From Candidatus Gastranaerophilales bacterium HUM_9 (lineage in GTDB: Bacteria; Cyanobacteriota; Vampirovibrionia; Gastranaerophilales; Gastranaerophilaceae), in NCBI GenBank assembly GCA_002103075.1, contig DABG01000002.1, forward strand, positions 62,001 to 126,000: 64,000 bases of DNA. The letters run 5' to 3'. Each line of letters begins with the position of its first letter. Positions within the stretch are counted from its first letter, which is position 1. The position numbers and the translations under genes were made by a program. Shown here in pieces: positions 42,189 to 51,439 of the stretch. The notes below the pieces were generated by a model. The model ran no database searches. It saw only the letters and a program-made list of their open reading frames with translations, and had not been told where the DNA came from.

Positions 42189-43652
42189 ATGTTTTATGCA
42201 ATTATTGCAATCTGTTTTTTATTGAGTGTCAGACTTGTAAAAGATGGCGACCCACCAAAGTACTTTAAAGAACACGACCCTGTCATACAACAATATAATT
42301 ATGAATACGAGGCACAAAAGGAAGAACTCAAGGTCGAGTATGAAAAGAATTTATTGCCAAAATCAGGATATATGCTTACAGAAGAATACGAAGAACTGTC
42401 TAGGGGGATTCCTAGAATTGAGTTAAAAGTAGAGGAAGCTATACCTTTTAAACCAAGCAATATGAAGTATGTACCACAGCCAACGTATAAGTTGGTTAGA
42501 TATAACAATCCACCTGGAACACCTGAACTTAACTTACCAAGAAAAGTTAATTTTGATAGACAGATTAACGCACAGGGGATTGTTTCAGGTGATTTTACTA
42601 AACTGGTATATCCTACAGTTTATTATTATGCAGAGGCTAATTGTACATCTTGTTCAGTTTTTGTAATTCCACTTGATACAAGTTTAACCAAATTAGAACG
42701 GGTTCAAAAAGCAAATGTTGCAAAAAAGATTGATAAACCTATATTTCAAACTGATACTGATATAACACAAGAAGGGGCATTTAGAACATTTACTCCTGTG
42801 GATTTTTCGGTTGATAATAGATACATAATTGCCAAAGAAAAAATCGGATATGCTCATGATGGCATCTGGCAGACTAATTTGTGGGTACACGACTTTAAAA
42901 CTGATAAAACGACAGAATTACCTGAAATCAGAGAAGCAATTACAAATTATTGGCATAATGTTAGTGGGGTAGAATTTAACGAAAAGAGATGGGATATTTA
43001 TCCATTGGGGTTTGACAAGAACAATCCTGATAGGATATTGGTATGTGCTTATGCTTATACTGGTGATGTACCTAGCTTTTTAGGTACTTGGTCAATAGAC
43101 ACAGAGGGTGAGAGAGCTGAACTTGTAGACTTGCACGGAACAAAATATGACGTAAGTGTTATCGGATTTAAGATGGTATATGATAGCTATGTTCCAAGAG
43201 AACAAGTTGAATGGGAAGCTGATAGACAGGCAAAGATTGAAGAAGAGAGAGAAAAACAGTCTTTAAAAAATAAGAAGAAGATGAAGAAGGCTTATAAAAA
43301 ACTTTATAAGCAAAAATTGAGAAAGTTGAAAGCTCAGTATAGGTTAAAGATACGAGAATACAAAAAAAGTAAAAAACGAGGAACGACATCATTTGGAGAT
43401 GAACAAGGGATTCAAGTTGATGCAGATAATATCGAAAATCAACCAGATGTTGATTTTGACAAAATGAGAGAAGAACGTGATGCAATGATTAAACAACGTC
43501 AAAAAGAGATGGAAGAAATAAGACAGAGAAAGAATAAAAGAGCTATACAACGACAAGAGAAAAAGAAAGCACGAGAAGAAAAACGATTGCAGGAAGAATC
43601 ATTAAAGAATCAACCAAAAGAAGCTCCTGTGGGAAATGGTGAAAACCAATAA
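42189..43652 (+). CDS. Unknown membrane-anchored protein with basic coiled-coil tail
   Basis: 487 residues in the kinase/regulator operon. A short N-terminal hydrophobic segment (MFYAIIAICFLLSVRLV) probably anchors it. The middle (about 130-345) has blade-like beta stretches (VYYYAEANCTSCSVFVIPL, NRYIIAKEKIGYAHDGIWQ, GTWSIDTEGERAELVDLHG) typical of propeller proteins. From about 345 it becomes a Lys/Arg/Glu-rich coiled coil. I recognise no family. Fixed linkage to the two-component pair suggests it is a target or signal partner. Confidence 0.6.
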   Translation: MFYAIIAICFLLSVRLVKDGDPPKYFKEHDPVIQQYNYEYEAQKEELKVEYEKNLLPKSGYMLTEEYEELSRGIPRIELKVEEAIPFKPSNMKYVPQPTYKLVRYNNPPGTPELNLPRKVNFDRQINAQGIVSGDFTKLVYPTVYYYAEANCTSCSVFVIPLDTSLTKLERVQKANVAKKIDKPIFQTDTDITQEGAFRTFTPVDFSVDNRYIIAKEKIGYAHDGIWQTNLWVHDFKTDKTTELPEIREAITNYWHNVSGVEFNEKRWDIYPLGFDKNNPDRILVCAYAYTGDVPSFLGTWSIDTEGERAELVDLHGTKYDVSVIGFKMVYDSYVPREQVEWEADRQAKIEEEREKQSLKNKKKMKKAYKKLYKQKLRKLKAQYRLKIREYKKSKKRGTTSFGDEQGIQVDADNIENQPDVDFDKMREERDAMIKQRQKEMEEIRQRKNKRAIQRQEKKKAREEKRLQEESLKNQPKEAPVGNGENQ

Positions 43653-43658
43653 ACCAAC

Positions 43659-43756
43659 GTCATTGCGAGGCTCAAACATAGTTTGAGCTGTGGCAATCCA
43701 TAAACCAACGGTTCTGCAATCACAACAAATCGGGTTCAACGGTACCGTTGAACCCG
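43659..43756. repeat. GTCATTGCGAG-type repeat and a 26-bp perfect palindrome
   Basis: 43659-43704 carries the cgtcattgcgagg...gtggcaatccata unit seen again at 50412, 51184 and 54999. 43731-43756 is a perfect 26-bp palindrome (cgggttcaacggt and its complement) with no loop. It lies between the convergent stop codons of 42189-43652 and tpsA and may serve as a terminator. Confidence 0.65.
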
Positions 43757-43780
43757 ACAAAACTTTATAATAAAACCTTA

Positions 43781-46700
43781 TTATTTCAAATAACTAACCT
43801 GAATTGTTTCAGCAGTTTTATTTCTTCTAAACAATCTTCGTTTTGGTCTTGCGATATCATTATGGTTAGAATTTACAAACTCGTCCATATTATCAGGTGT
43901 CATAATTTCACCTTTAATTGTTTTTATAACCATATTAGAGCCTTCATCTGAGAAGTTATTTGAAATATACGAATCAAGAGTTGACCACACATTCAACTTA
44001 CTATCAGTTTTATCAAAGAATTTTTTCGCTGTGTTTGATGTTTTCAACTGCGCTTCTGCAGACGATACTAGCCAACTATTCATACTTGTAGCATCTTTTG
44101 TCTTGTTCACATAAATATTCATTCCGTGTCTTAGTGCATTTAGACTTTGCGTTCTAATAAATGGACTACGATTCACAAACAAGAAATGAGGTGAAATAAT
44201 TGAACGAAGCTGTAATGTTACATACAAATTTGGTGCCCAAGTTGTATTATCAATGATTATGTGTTTGTTTGCAGTTCTTATATCACCATAGATATTCACT
44301 ATTGCACTATATACGTTTACACCATAAGAATCTGTTTTTATATCAAGATAATCCGTAACGATTTTTCTATAATTACCTACTGCACCTGTTGTGAAGATTT
44401 CAATATCACCATTTGATAACAAGGTTATATTATTATTTTTTGCAAGTTTCAAATTAAGTGGTTTATCTTCTGTTGCAGTATTTGTGTTAGAAATCATCTT
44501 AATATTTTTAGCATATATATTTATGTCTTTTGAATTATCAAGAATATTCAAGATAGCATTATCTGAATTGATATACATTTTGTTTGTATAAGCTTTTGAG
44601 TTACCAAAGATTGTAGCGATGTTCAAATCATTTGAGGTATTCACAGAAAGCGTATCAACTTTTGAATTAAATTTACCTTTTAAATTCATTTCATCGATTG
44701 TTATAGTTTTTGCTGATGTGTTCAAATCCTTTTCTATATCAGCATCATTTATTTTAATAGAGTTTGAAGCAGACATATTAACATCTTTATCAGCTGTCAA
44801 CTTGTCTGTAATTTCAAGGTTCGCAGTTTTGCTTGTGAATAGACCTTCTACATTTGCCGTTTTTATAGATACATCACCATTGGCATTTATATCAACATAA
44901 TCATGAACCACCATATTATCAATAATCGCATCGTGTGCGTTCATTTTTAAGTTATCTAATTCGGCATCATTCAAGGTTATAAGCGTTTTTGAACCCAAAT
45001 ATGTATCACCACCAGTAACTGTTAACTTATTTTTAACTTTTAATTCATTTGTATCTGTTTTTAGATTTCCATTTATATCTGCGGTATTTATTGTTGTTTT
45101 ACCGTTTGAATTTATATCTGCATTACCGTTAACTGTTAGGTGATTAACTTCAACCATTCCTGTATCTTTTTCAATTGTAAGATTATTGTTGAATGTCACG
45201 TCATTAGGAACAAAAGTCAATTTTTCTGTTGCTTTCAACGAAGTTTCACCTGTTACAGATGTAACATCTTTAAACGTCAGATTTTTAGCACTCGCATTAA
45301 ATTTTTCACCTATTGTAGTTTTTCCTAAAACGACATCACCATTTGAAATAATGTTTGCATTCTTATCAACAGTTAGATTTTTTATATCAGCGTCTTTAGT
45401 TTCTAGATTTTTCAAATTACCTGATACTTCAATTGTATCCGCTGTAATTTTTCCAGTCGCCTTGATGTTTGCATCTTTTACTACTGTCAAACTGCCGATT
45501 TTAGCATTATTTGTTTCTAGTTTTGATAAGTTACCTGATACATCAATCGTGTTAGCAGCAATTTTTCCTGTCGCTTTGATGCTTGCATTTTCTGTAACAT
45601 TTAAATTATCTATAGTTATATTGTTAGCAGAAAGATTCTTTAAATTATTTATAGTAACATCATTTGCTGTAAAATCATTTTTTACGGTTATATCTGCAAT
45701 TTCGTTTACAGTCAAATTTTTATAAGTAAGCTCATTTGCTTTAATTTCTAAATCAGAGAAAGTCACATCAGGTGTCACAACTACGTTTCCTGTTGCTGTA
45801 ATCGTAACCTTTCCACCTACATCCATGCCTGTTGAAATTTCTAAGTCTTTTGTAACTACATCAAATGTGCCATCTACATTCAATGTTCCTAAAGTAGTAT
45901 TTCCGTTATTAGAATTTATCACAACATTATTTGATGAAGTAAGATTTGAAACTCCAACAGAACCGTTATTTGAAGTCATTGTAACATCTGCAAATTCACC
46001 AGTACCAACAGTCAAATCACCTGTCGTTGTCAAATTACTTGTACCTGTCGCTGTGATTTTTGTGATATCAGCAGAACCTGAATTTATTGTAACACCTGCA
46101 AATTCGCCTTTTTCAAGTTTTAACGCTCCTGTCGTTGTCAATTTAGCCTCACCTGTCGCTTTAATATTTGTAATCCCAGCAGAACCTGAGCTGATTGTAA
46201 CTCCTACAAAATCACCTGTTCCAAGTGTCAATTTACCATCATTTGTTATACTTGCCAGATTTGATACCTTTAAGTTTCCAAACGTAACATCTTGTGCTGA
46301 TGTAATTTCTAAATCTGATAATGTCACATCAGGTGTCACAACAACATCACCTGTTGAAGTAATTGTAACCTTTCCAGCTACATTCATGCCTGTTGTAATT
46401 TCTAAATTTTTAGTAACTACACCAAATGTACCATCTACATTCAATGTTCCTAAAGTAGTATTTCCGTTATTAGAATTTATCACAACATTATTTGATGAAG
46501 TAAGATTTGAAACTCCAACAGAACCGTTATTTGAAGTCATTGTAACTTTTGCAAATTCACCTGTTCCAAGTGTCAACACTCTTGTTGTTGTTAAATTAGC
46601 ATCACCTGTTGCTTTGATATTTGTGATATCAGCTGAACCTGAATTTATTGTAACACCTGCAAATTCGCCTTTTTCAAGTTTTAACGCTCCTGTCGTTGTT

Positions 46701-48358
46701 AATTTAGCCTCACCTGTCGCTTTAATATTTGTAATCCCAGCAGAACCTGAGCTGATTGTAACTCCTACAAAATCGCCTGTTCCAAGTGTCAATTTACCTT
46801 CATTTGTTATACTTGCTAGATTTGATACCTTTAAGTTTCCAAACGTAACATCTTGTGCTGATTTAATTTCTAAATCTGATAATGTCACATCAGGTGTCAC
46901 AACAACATCACCTGTTGAAGTAATTGTAGCCTTTCCACCTACAATCATGCCGGTTGCTATCTCTAAATCTTTTGTAATCACATCAAATGTGCCATTTACA
47001 TTCAATGTATCAAATACTATTTTATCTTTTGAAGTTATTGAAACATCACCAGTTGAAGTAATTGTAATCTTTCCGCCTACGCCCAAGTCAGTTGTAACTT
47101 CAAAATTCGTTGATACAACATTTAATGCAGTACCAATCTTTGTTGTTGCTAAAGTAACATCACCAACAGCATTTATATTAGCATCTGTTTTTGAATTCAA
47201 ATCATTTATATTAATAGAACCTGTCAACGATTTCAAACTAACGCTTGAATTTTTAGACGTGATAGAAGATATTGTCAAATTACCACTATTTACCAAACTT
47301 ATCTCATTATTTGCCAAAACTTCTAATGTGTTTGCAATAATCTCTGCAGAAGTAGAAGAGATTGAACCATCAGAACCTAAATAGATTTCGTTTGCATTAA
47401 TATTTCCATCTACTGTTATATTAGAAGAACTATTAGTGTTACTAGCTTCTGATTTCACAATTATATTTGAACCATTAGCATCTACTGAACCATTCAAGTT
47501 TACAAATGCTGACAAATAATCCGATTTTTCACCATCGTTTGATGACACGATTATAATTCCATTACCATCATTCATAGCAAAAGTTTTAGAACTTGAAGTC
47601 AAATTAGGAGTCACACCTGTTTTCTTTGAAAAACCGTCTAAAGTGCCATCTTCGTTATAATTGAAATCAAGGTTTGCATTAAGTTGAGCATCTTCCTTTA
47701 TTTCAACCTTTCCACCAGAAATTATATCAATACCGTTTGCAGAATTTATCTTACCAGAGATTTCAATTAGTGATTTTTCCAATTTTATTGGATTAACAGT
47801 ATCTCCACACACAAGGTAATTATCACCATTAAAACTAAAACTAATCAACTTATTAAGCTGAGTTTCATTAAAACTAGGCGTCTCGGAACCAATATCATTT
47901 ATAAAACTATTCATTGACTGTTGGGTTGGAGTAACCAAAGTTAATGAACCAACATTAAACACACCATCAGCTCCAATTACAAAACCATTCGGGTTTGCAA
48001 ATAGTACATTCCCACCAATTTTGCCATTCATATAAGAGTTTACAATACCATTTATCTGAGATGGAGAACTATCATATATCAAATTTATCAATTTTGTTTG
48101 ACTTCCAATCAAATGGAGATTAACTACTTCACCGTTTGCGACATTAAACTTTCCAAAAGTATTTACACCTACTGAACCACCATTAACAGTAGTATTTGAC
48201 TTAATGTCTGTAATATTACCATTTATTTTGATATCAGTGTTTGTTTTAATTGGCACATTGTTTTGGTTGATTTCAACAGCGTTCGCAAACAAAATTACTG
48301 AACAAAATAACACGATTATAGATGTAAATACAACAAAAGATTTACCTAATGTTCTCAT
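43781..48358 (-). CDS. Two-partner secretion exoprotein (TpsA, filamentous haemagglutinin-like)
   Basis: 1525 residues from ATG 48358. The longer frame would add 33 unrelated residues. A signal peptide-like MRTLGKSFVVFTSIIVLFCS is followed by the TPS domain (NPNGFVIGADGVFNVGSLTL). Nearly the whole body is a parallel beta-helix of 15-25-residue repeats (DVTLSDLEI, TISSGSAGITNIKAT, TLGTLNVDGTF). The last ~250 residues turn less regular and more polar. It is exported by the divergent TpsB. It may act as adhesin or toxin carrier, but no toxin module is visible. Confidence 0.85.
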   Translation of the reverse strand: MRTLGKSFVVFTSIIVLFCSVILFANAVEINQNNVPIKTNTDIKINGNITDIKSNTTVNGGSVGVNTFGKFNVANGEVVNLHLIGSQTKLINLIYDSSPSQINGIVNSYMNGKIGGNVLFANPNGFVIGADGVFNVGSLTLVTPTQQSMNSFINDIGSETPSFNETQLNKLISFSFNGDNYLVCGDTVNPIKLEKSLIEISGKINSANGIDIISGGKVEIKEDAQLNANLDFNYNEDGTLDGFSKKTGVTPNLTSSSKTFAMNDGNGIIIVSSNDGEKSDYLSAFVNLNGSVDANGSNIIVKSEASNTNSSSNITVDGNINANEIYLGSDGSISSTSAEIIANTLEVLANNEISLVNSGNLTISSITSKNSSVSLKSLTGSININDLNSKTDANINAVGDVTLATTKIGTALNVVSTNFEVTTDLGVGGKITITSTGDVSITSKDKIVFDTLNVNGTFDVITKDLEIATGMIVGGKATITSTGDVVVTPDVTLSDLEIKSAQDVTFGNLKVSNLASITNEGKLTLGTGDFVGVTISSGSAGITNIKATGEAKLTTTGALKLEKGEFAGVTINSGSADITNIKATGDANLTTTRVLTLGTGEFAKVTMTSNNGSVGVSNLTSSNNVVINSNNGNTTLGTLNVDGTFGVVTKNLEITTGMNVAGKVTITSTGDVVVTPDVTLSDLEITSAQDVTFGNLKVSNLASITNDGKLTLGTGDFVGVTISSGSAGITNIKATGEAKLTTTGALKLEKGEFAGVTINSGSADITKITATGTSNLTTTGDLTVGTGEFADVTMTSNNGSVGVSNLTSSNNVVINSNNGNTTLGTLNVDGTFDVVTKDLEISTGMDVGGKVTITATGNVVVTPDVTFSDLEIKANELTYKNLTVNEIADITVKNDFTANDVTINNLKNLSANNITIDNLNVTENASIKATGKIAANTIDVSGNLSKLETNNAKIGSLTVVKDANIKATGKITADTIEVSGNLKNLETKDADIKNLTVDKNANIISNGDVVLGKTTIGEKFNASAKNLTFKDVTSVTGETSLKATEKLTFVPNDVTFNNNLTIEKDTGMVEVNHLTVNGNADINSNGKTTINTADINGNLKTDTNELKVKNKLTVTGGDTYLGSKTLITLNDAELDNLKMNAHDAIIDNMVVHDYVDINANGDVSIKTANVEGLFTSKTANLEITDKLTADKDVNMSASNSIKINDADIEKDLNTSAKTITIDEMNLKGKFNSKVDTLSVNTSNDLNIATIFGNSKAYTNKMYINSDNAILNILDNSKDINIYAKNIKMISNTNTATEDKPLNLKLAKNNNITLLSNGDIEIFTTGAVGNYRKIVTDYLDIKTDSYGVNVYSAIVNIYGDIRTANKHIIIDNTTWAPNLYVTLQLRSIISPHFLFVNRSPFIRTQSLNALRHGMNIYVNKTKDATSMNSWLVSSAEAQLKTSNTAKKFFDKTDSKLNVWSTLDSYISNNFSDEGSNMVIKTIKGEIMTPDNMDEFVNSNHNDIARPKRRLFRRNKTAETIQVSYLK
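45818..46990 (-). repeat. 561-bp internal tandem repeats of tpsA
   Basis: Two almost identical units of 561 bp (187 codons): 45818-46378 and 46379-46939. A third partial unit begins at 46940. Blocks such as taacgctcctgtcgttgt at 46121 and 46682 keep this exact offset. Such in-frame units can change copy number by recombination without breaking the frame. Confidence 0.85.
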
Positions 48359-48556
48359 ACTCCGACCCTTTATAAATGTGAATAATAGTTGTTTTAAAAT
48401 ATAATAACTTGCTAAAGTTCGCAATTTAAGACATGTAAAATAATTGTTACATAACAAAAAATAACTTTACAAACCAATTCTTTTTCATTGACAGAAAAAA
48501 TTGTTTTTGATAGCTTTTCTTTTATAAATAGCGTAAATTTTATCACTTGGGGAATT
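48359..48556. promoter_or_regulatory. Divergent promoter region of the tpsA-tpsB pair
   Basis: 198 bp between divergent starts. TTGACA at 48488-48493 faces tpsB, with a weak TAGCTT-like -10 after 17 bp. The tpsA side shows AAAGGG and GGAG before its ATG. Confidence 0.4.
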
Positions 48557-50377
48557 ATGAAAAAAGGTCTAATAATCACATTATTATTAGCGTGTTGCAC
48601 ATTGAATGCAACCTCTAGTTATGCTGCTACAAAAGAGAATGGCTTTTTTCAAAAATTTAAAAAGAACCAAGTAAAACAAATCCGTATTGAAAAACAAAAA
48701 GAAGAACAAAGTATTGATGATATCAACAACAATTTGTTGACACCGAACGAATCTCCAGGAATTTTGACCGACCCGAATAAGACAAAAAGATATTATGATT
48801 CTGTTAGGGACACTCGAAAAAATAGTTCTAAAAAAGAATTAAAAAAAGAAGAGTTGATAGAAAAAGCACCCCTAAAACTTCCTGCAAGAATACACGAGGA
48901 CAGTGTTACAACACATATCAATTCTGTAGAAATGAGTACTTCTGAAATATTTTCAAAAGAAGAAATCAAAGCATTCAAATCATTAGTTGAGGGGCAAGAA
49001 GTTACAGCAGAGGACTTGAATAACCTCGTAGCTTTGATAAACCAACAATATAGAGAAAAGAACGTTTTGACCGCTCGTGCGTATCTTGTTGCAGATAGCC
49101 TTGCTGACGGAGTTTTAAAGATTGAGCTTATGGAAGCAAGAATCGGCAAAGTTTACGTTGAAGGCAACAGATTCAATCGCAAATGGTTTTTAAAACGAAT
49201 GGTATCAAAACGTGATGGCAAGATTTTAGATATTAAATCTTTAGAAGATGATTTAGTTCAATTCAATAAAAACGCAAGAAGTGTACAACTTAGTGCAAAA
49301 TTAAAACCAGGCGAAACTTATGGAACAACTGATGTAGTATTAAAAGCAGATGAAAAATTCCCATATCATTTTATAGCCTCTTATGATAGCTTTGGTAGAG
49401 ATACAACTGGTCTTATGCGTGGTGGATTAATGCTCACTACAGACTCATTTTTAGGGTTTCAGGATAGATTGACTGGTGCTATAAATATGGCACGTTCTTC
49501 TACTACGCCTTTTGTTGATTACAATTTTCCTATCAATAGAAAGGGAACTAGAGTTGGTTTTACATATATGTACGGCAACAACCACGTAACAAGTGGACAG
49601 TATCGTGATTTTAAATTAAGAGCAAATACACATATTTTTAGCGGATATATCACTCACCCTATAAAAGACACAGAAAAGTTTTCTTTGAACTTCAATACGT
49701 CAGCAAATATCAAACTTTCTACAGCATCTGTGTATGACATCAAGTATTCAAACTACAAAGATTACAATATTGCAGTGGGATTAGGTGGACGATATAATTT
49801 TAAGAAAAGCGTTTTATTTGCGTCTGTTTATTCAACAAATGGTATAATTGAAGACGGAATGAGAGATTTCAGCAACTTCTTTACAAAAATGAACGCTGAC
49901 GGATATTATATACATTATTTACCGAAAGGGATTATTGCAACAGTACGTGTTGGTGGACAATATTCACCAAATAATATTTCTTACATTGAACAGTACCAAA
50001 TTGGTGGTATCTCAAGTGTAAGAGGTTATACAGAGAGTTTGTTACTTGCACCAAAATCATATTTTGCAAGTGTTGAATTATTATTTCCTATACCATTTTT
50101 ACCAGAAACGGTTAGAAACCCATTTGATAGAGAGCAACGATTTAGATTAAGAGATGCAGTTAAGTTTGCAACATTCTTTGATCACGGTGCAGTTTATGCG
50201 TATCACGTGCCAACTGGTTCAATCAACTTCTTAGCCAGTGTTGGTGCAGGTTTAAGATTTGCTATTTCAAAATACATTACTGCACGTTTTTATGTAGGTA
50301 TGCCACTTATGAACTGCTCTGTTTATAGACAATCAAGTGCAAGATTGCACTTTGACTTGGTTGTATCACCATTTTAG
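48557..50377 (+). CDS. TpsB/FhaC-type outer membrane transporter
   Basis: 606 residues from ATG 48557. A GGGGAA site precedes it, and the longer frame would start in the leader. A signal peptide of about 23 residues ends at SSYAA. Two POTRA-like units (about 130-285, DGVLKIELMEARIGKVYVEG) precede the barrel. The VRGY motif is in ISSVRGYTESL. Omp85 family. It exports the TpsA protein encoded divergently upstream. Confidence 0.85.
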   Translation: MKKGLIITLLLACCTLNATSSYAATKENGFFQKFKKNQVKQIRIEKQKEEQSIDDINNNLLTPNESPGILTDPNKTKRYYDSVRDTRKNSSKKELKKEELIEKAPLKLPARIHEDSVTTHINSVEMSTSEIFSKEEIKAFKSLVEGQEVTAEDLNNLVALINQQYREKNVLTARAYLVADSLADGVLKIELMEARIGKVYVEGNRFNRKWFLKRMVSKRDGKILDIKSLEDDLVQFNKNARSVQLSAKLKPGETYGTTDVVLKADEKFPYHFIASYDSFGRDTTGLMRGGLMLTTDSFLGFQDRLTGAINMARSSTTPFVDYNFPINRKGTRVGFTYMYGNNHVTSGQYRDFKLRANTHIFSGYITHPIKDTEKFSLNFNTSANIKLSTASVYDIKYSNYKDYNIAVGLGGRYNFKKSVLFASVYSTNGIIEDGMRDFSNFFTKMNADGYYIHYLPKGIIATVRVGGQYSPNNISYIEQYQIGGISSVRGYTESLLLAPKSYFASVELLFPIPFLPETVRNPFDREQRFRLRDAVKFATFFDHGAVYAYHVPTGSINFLASVGAGLRFAISKYITARFYVGMPLMNCSVYRQSSARLHFDLVVSPF

Positions 50378-50409
50378 TTGTATTTCTAAGAAATTTATAA
50401 GAATCATAA

Positions 50410-50550
50410 ATTAGTCATTGCGAGTCGTGAAACGACGTGGCAATCCAGAAGTACAGTTCAATTAACACAAACCGTCATTCAGAGTGGTCTGAATGTATTC
50501 TGTAACGCAAGCGTGGAATCCCTGCAAACAAAAACTTAATGACGCATTAT
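50410..50550. repeat. Dispersed palindromic repeats after tpsB
   Basis: A gtcattgcgagtcgtgaaacg...gtggcaatccag unit (50412-50450) is followed by a gtcattcagagtggtctgaatg...cgtggaatccctgcaaac unit (50461-50540). Both families recur near 29100, 43660 and 55140. No gene in this gap (50378-50584). Confidence 0.65.
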
Positions 50551-50584
50551 ACCTCAAAACCCCGTAGAATAAACAATTAATGAT

Positions 50585-51097
50585 TTATTGCTTAGTATTA
50601 AATCCTATTGTGTTCGGTTTTGTTCTATCCATAAGTAAAGAGAGAATATCATAGATTTTCTTAATATCAGCATTATTTTCACTACAATGTTGTATAAAGT
50701 AGTTTTCCAAATCAGCAAGTCTTTGAGAAATTTCTTTATTTTCTATCGCCCATTTTCTCATTTGAACAAAAGTATCCATAATTTGAATATTTACTTGAAT
50801 AGCTTTTTTAGAACGTAAAACAGAAGATAACATTGCAACACCTTGTTCTGTAAATACATAAGGTAATTTACGTGTTCCACCCCATTTTGATATCACATTT
50901 TGTGATATCAAATTATTATATTCTTCATTTGATAATTGAAACATAAAATGAGATGGGAATCTTTCAATATTTCTTTTTACCGCTTGATTTAATACTCTTG
51001 TTTCGACCTCATACAAACTTGCGAGGTCAGAATCTAGCATTACCCTGTAACCCCTTACTGTATAAATTAAACTTTGAATTTGTGAAATTTCTTGCAT
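50585..51097 (-). CDS. ORF6N-domain protein (phage-type regulator)
   Basis: 170 residues. VRGYRVMLDSDLASLYEVETRVLNQAVKRNIERFPSHFMFQLS is the ORF6N domain. It is followed by a typical FTEQGVAMLSSVLRSKKAIQVNI block and a coiled-coil tail. The family is linked to phage antirepressors and DNA binding. The gene is single and lies between palindromic repeats, which suggests mobile or transferred origin. Target unknown. Confidence 0.8.
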   Translation of the reverse strand: MQEISQIQSLIYTVRGYRVMLDSDLASLYEVETRVLNQAVKRNIERFPSHFMFQLSNEEYNNLISQNVISKWGGTRKLPYVFTEQGVAMLSSVLRSKKAIQVNIQIMDTFVQMRKWAIENKEISQRLADLENYFIQHCSENNADIKKIYDILSLLMDRTKPNTIGFNTKQ

Positions 51098-51439
51098 TTT
51101 AATTTTCTTTTTTTAAGGACACATTACTAATGTATCTTATCATATTGATTATAAATTGTAAATCTTCCATAATAATTTAAAACCGTCATTACGAGGAACG
51201 GAGTGACGTGGTAATCCAGAAAAGTCTTTTTATGCACGCAAAACTGTTGATTGATAGATTGCCACGCTTAACATAAACCACAACTTTCAACCACCAAATC
51301 ACATTTGAAGAAACTAACGAAAAATCATCTTTTTAGACTATGACAGATTGAGCCTGATATGAAATAATACTAATGGGGTTATAGTAGCTACTATTATAAT
51401 CTCGGGGAAACATAATTAAAGAGTTGCTACAAGGTTAAA
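51098..51439. repeat. Gene-free gap with one palindromic repeat
   Basis: 342 bp. It holds a gtcattacgaggaacggagtgacgt...ggtaatccag unit (51184-51222). Then comes AT-rich sequence and the leader of the autotransporter, with AAGGTTAAA next to a TTG start. Nothing else is seen. Confidence 0.5.

Noticed and set aside
45825..47384. 519-codon plus-strand frame opposite tpsA
   Set aside because: It is the antisense of the tpsA repeats. Its open state follows from the repeated codon pattern, and no start site or family supports it.
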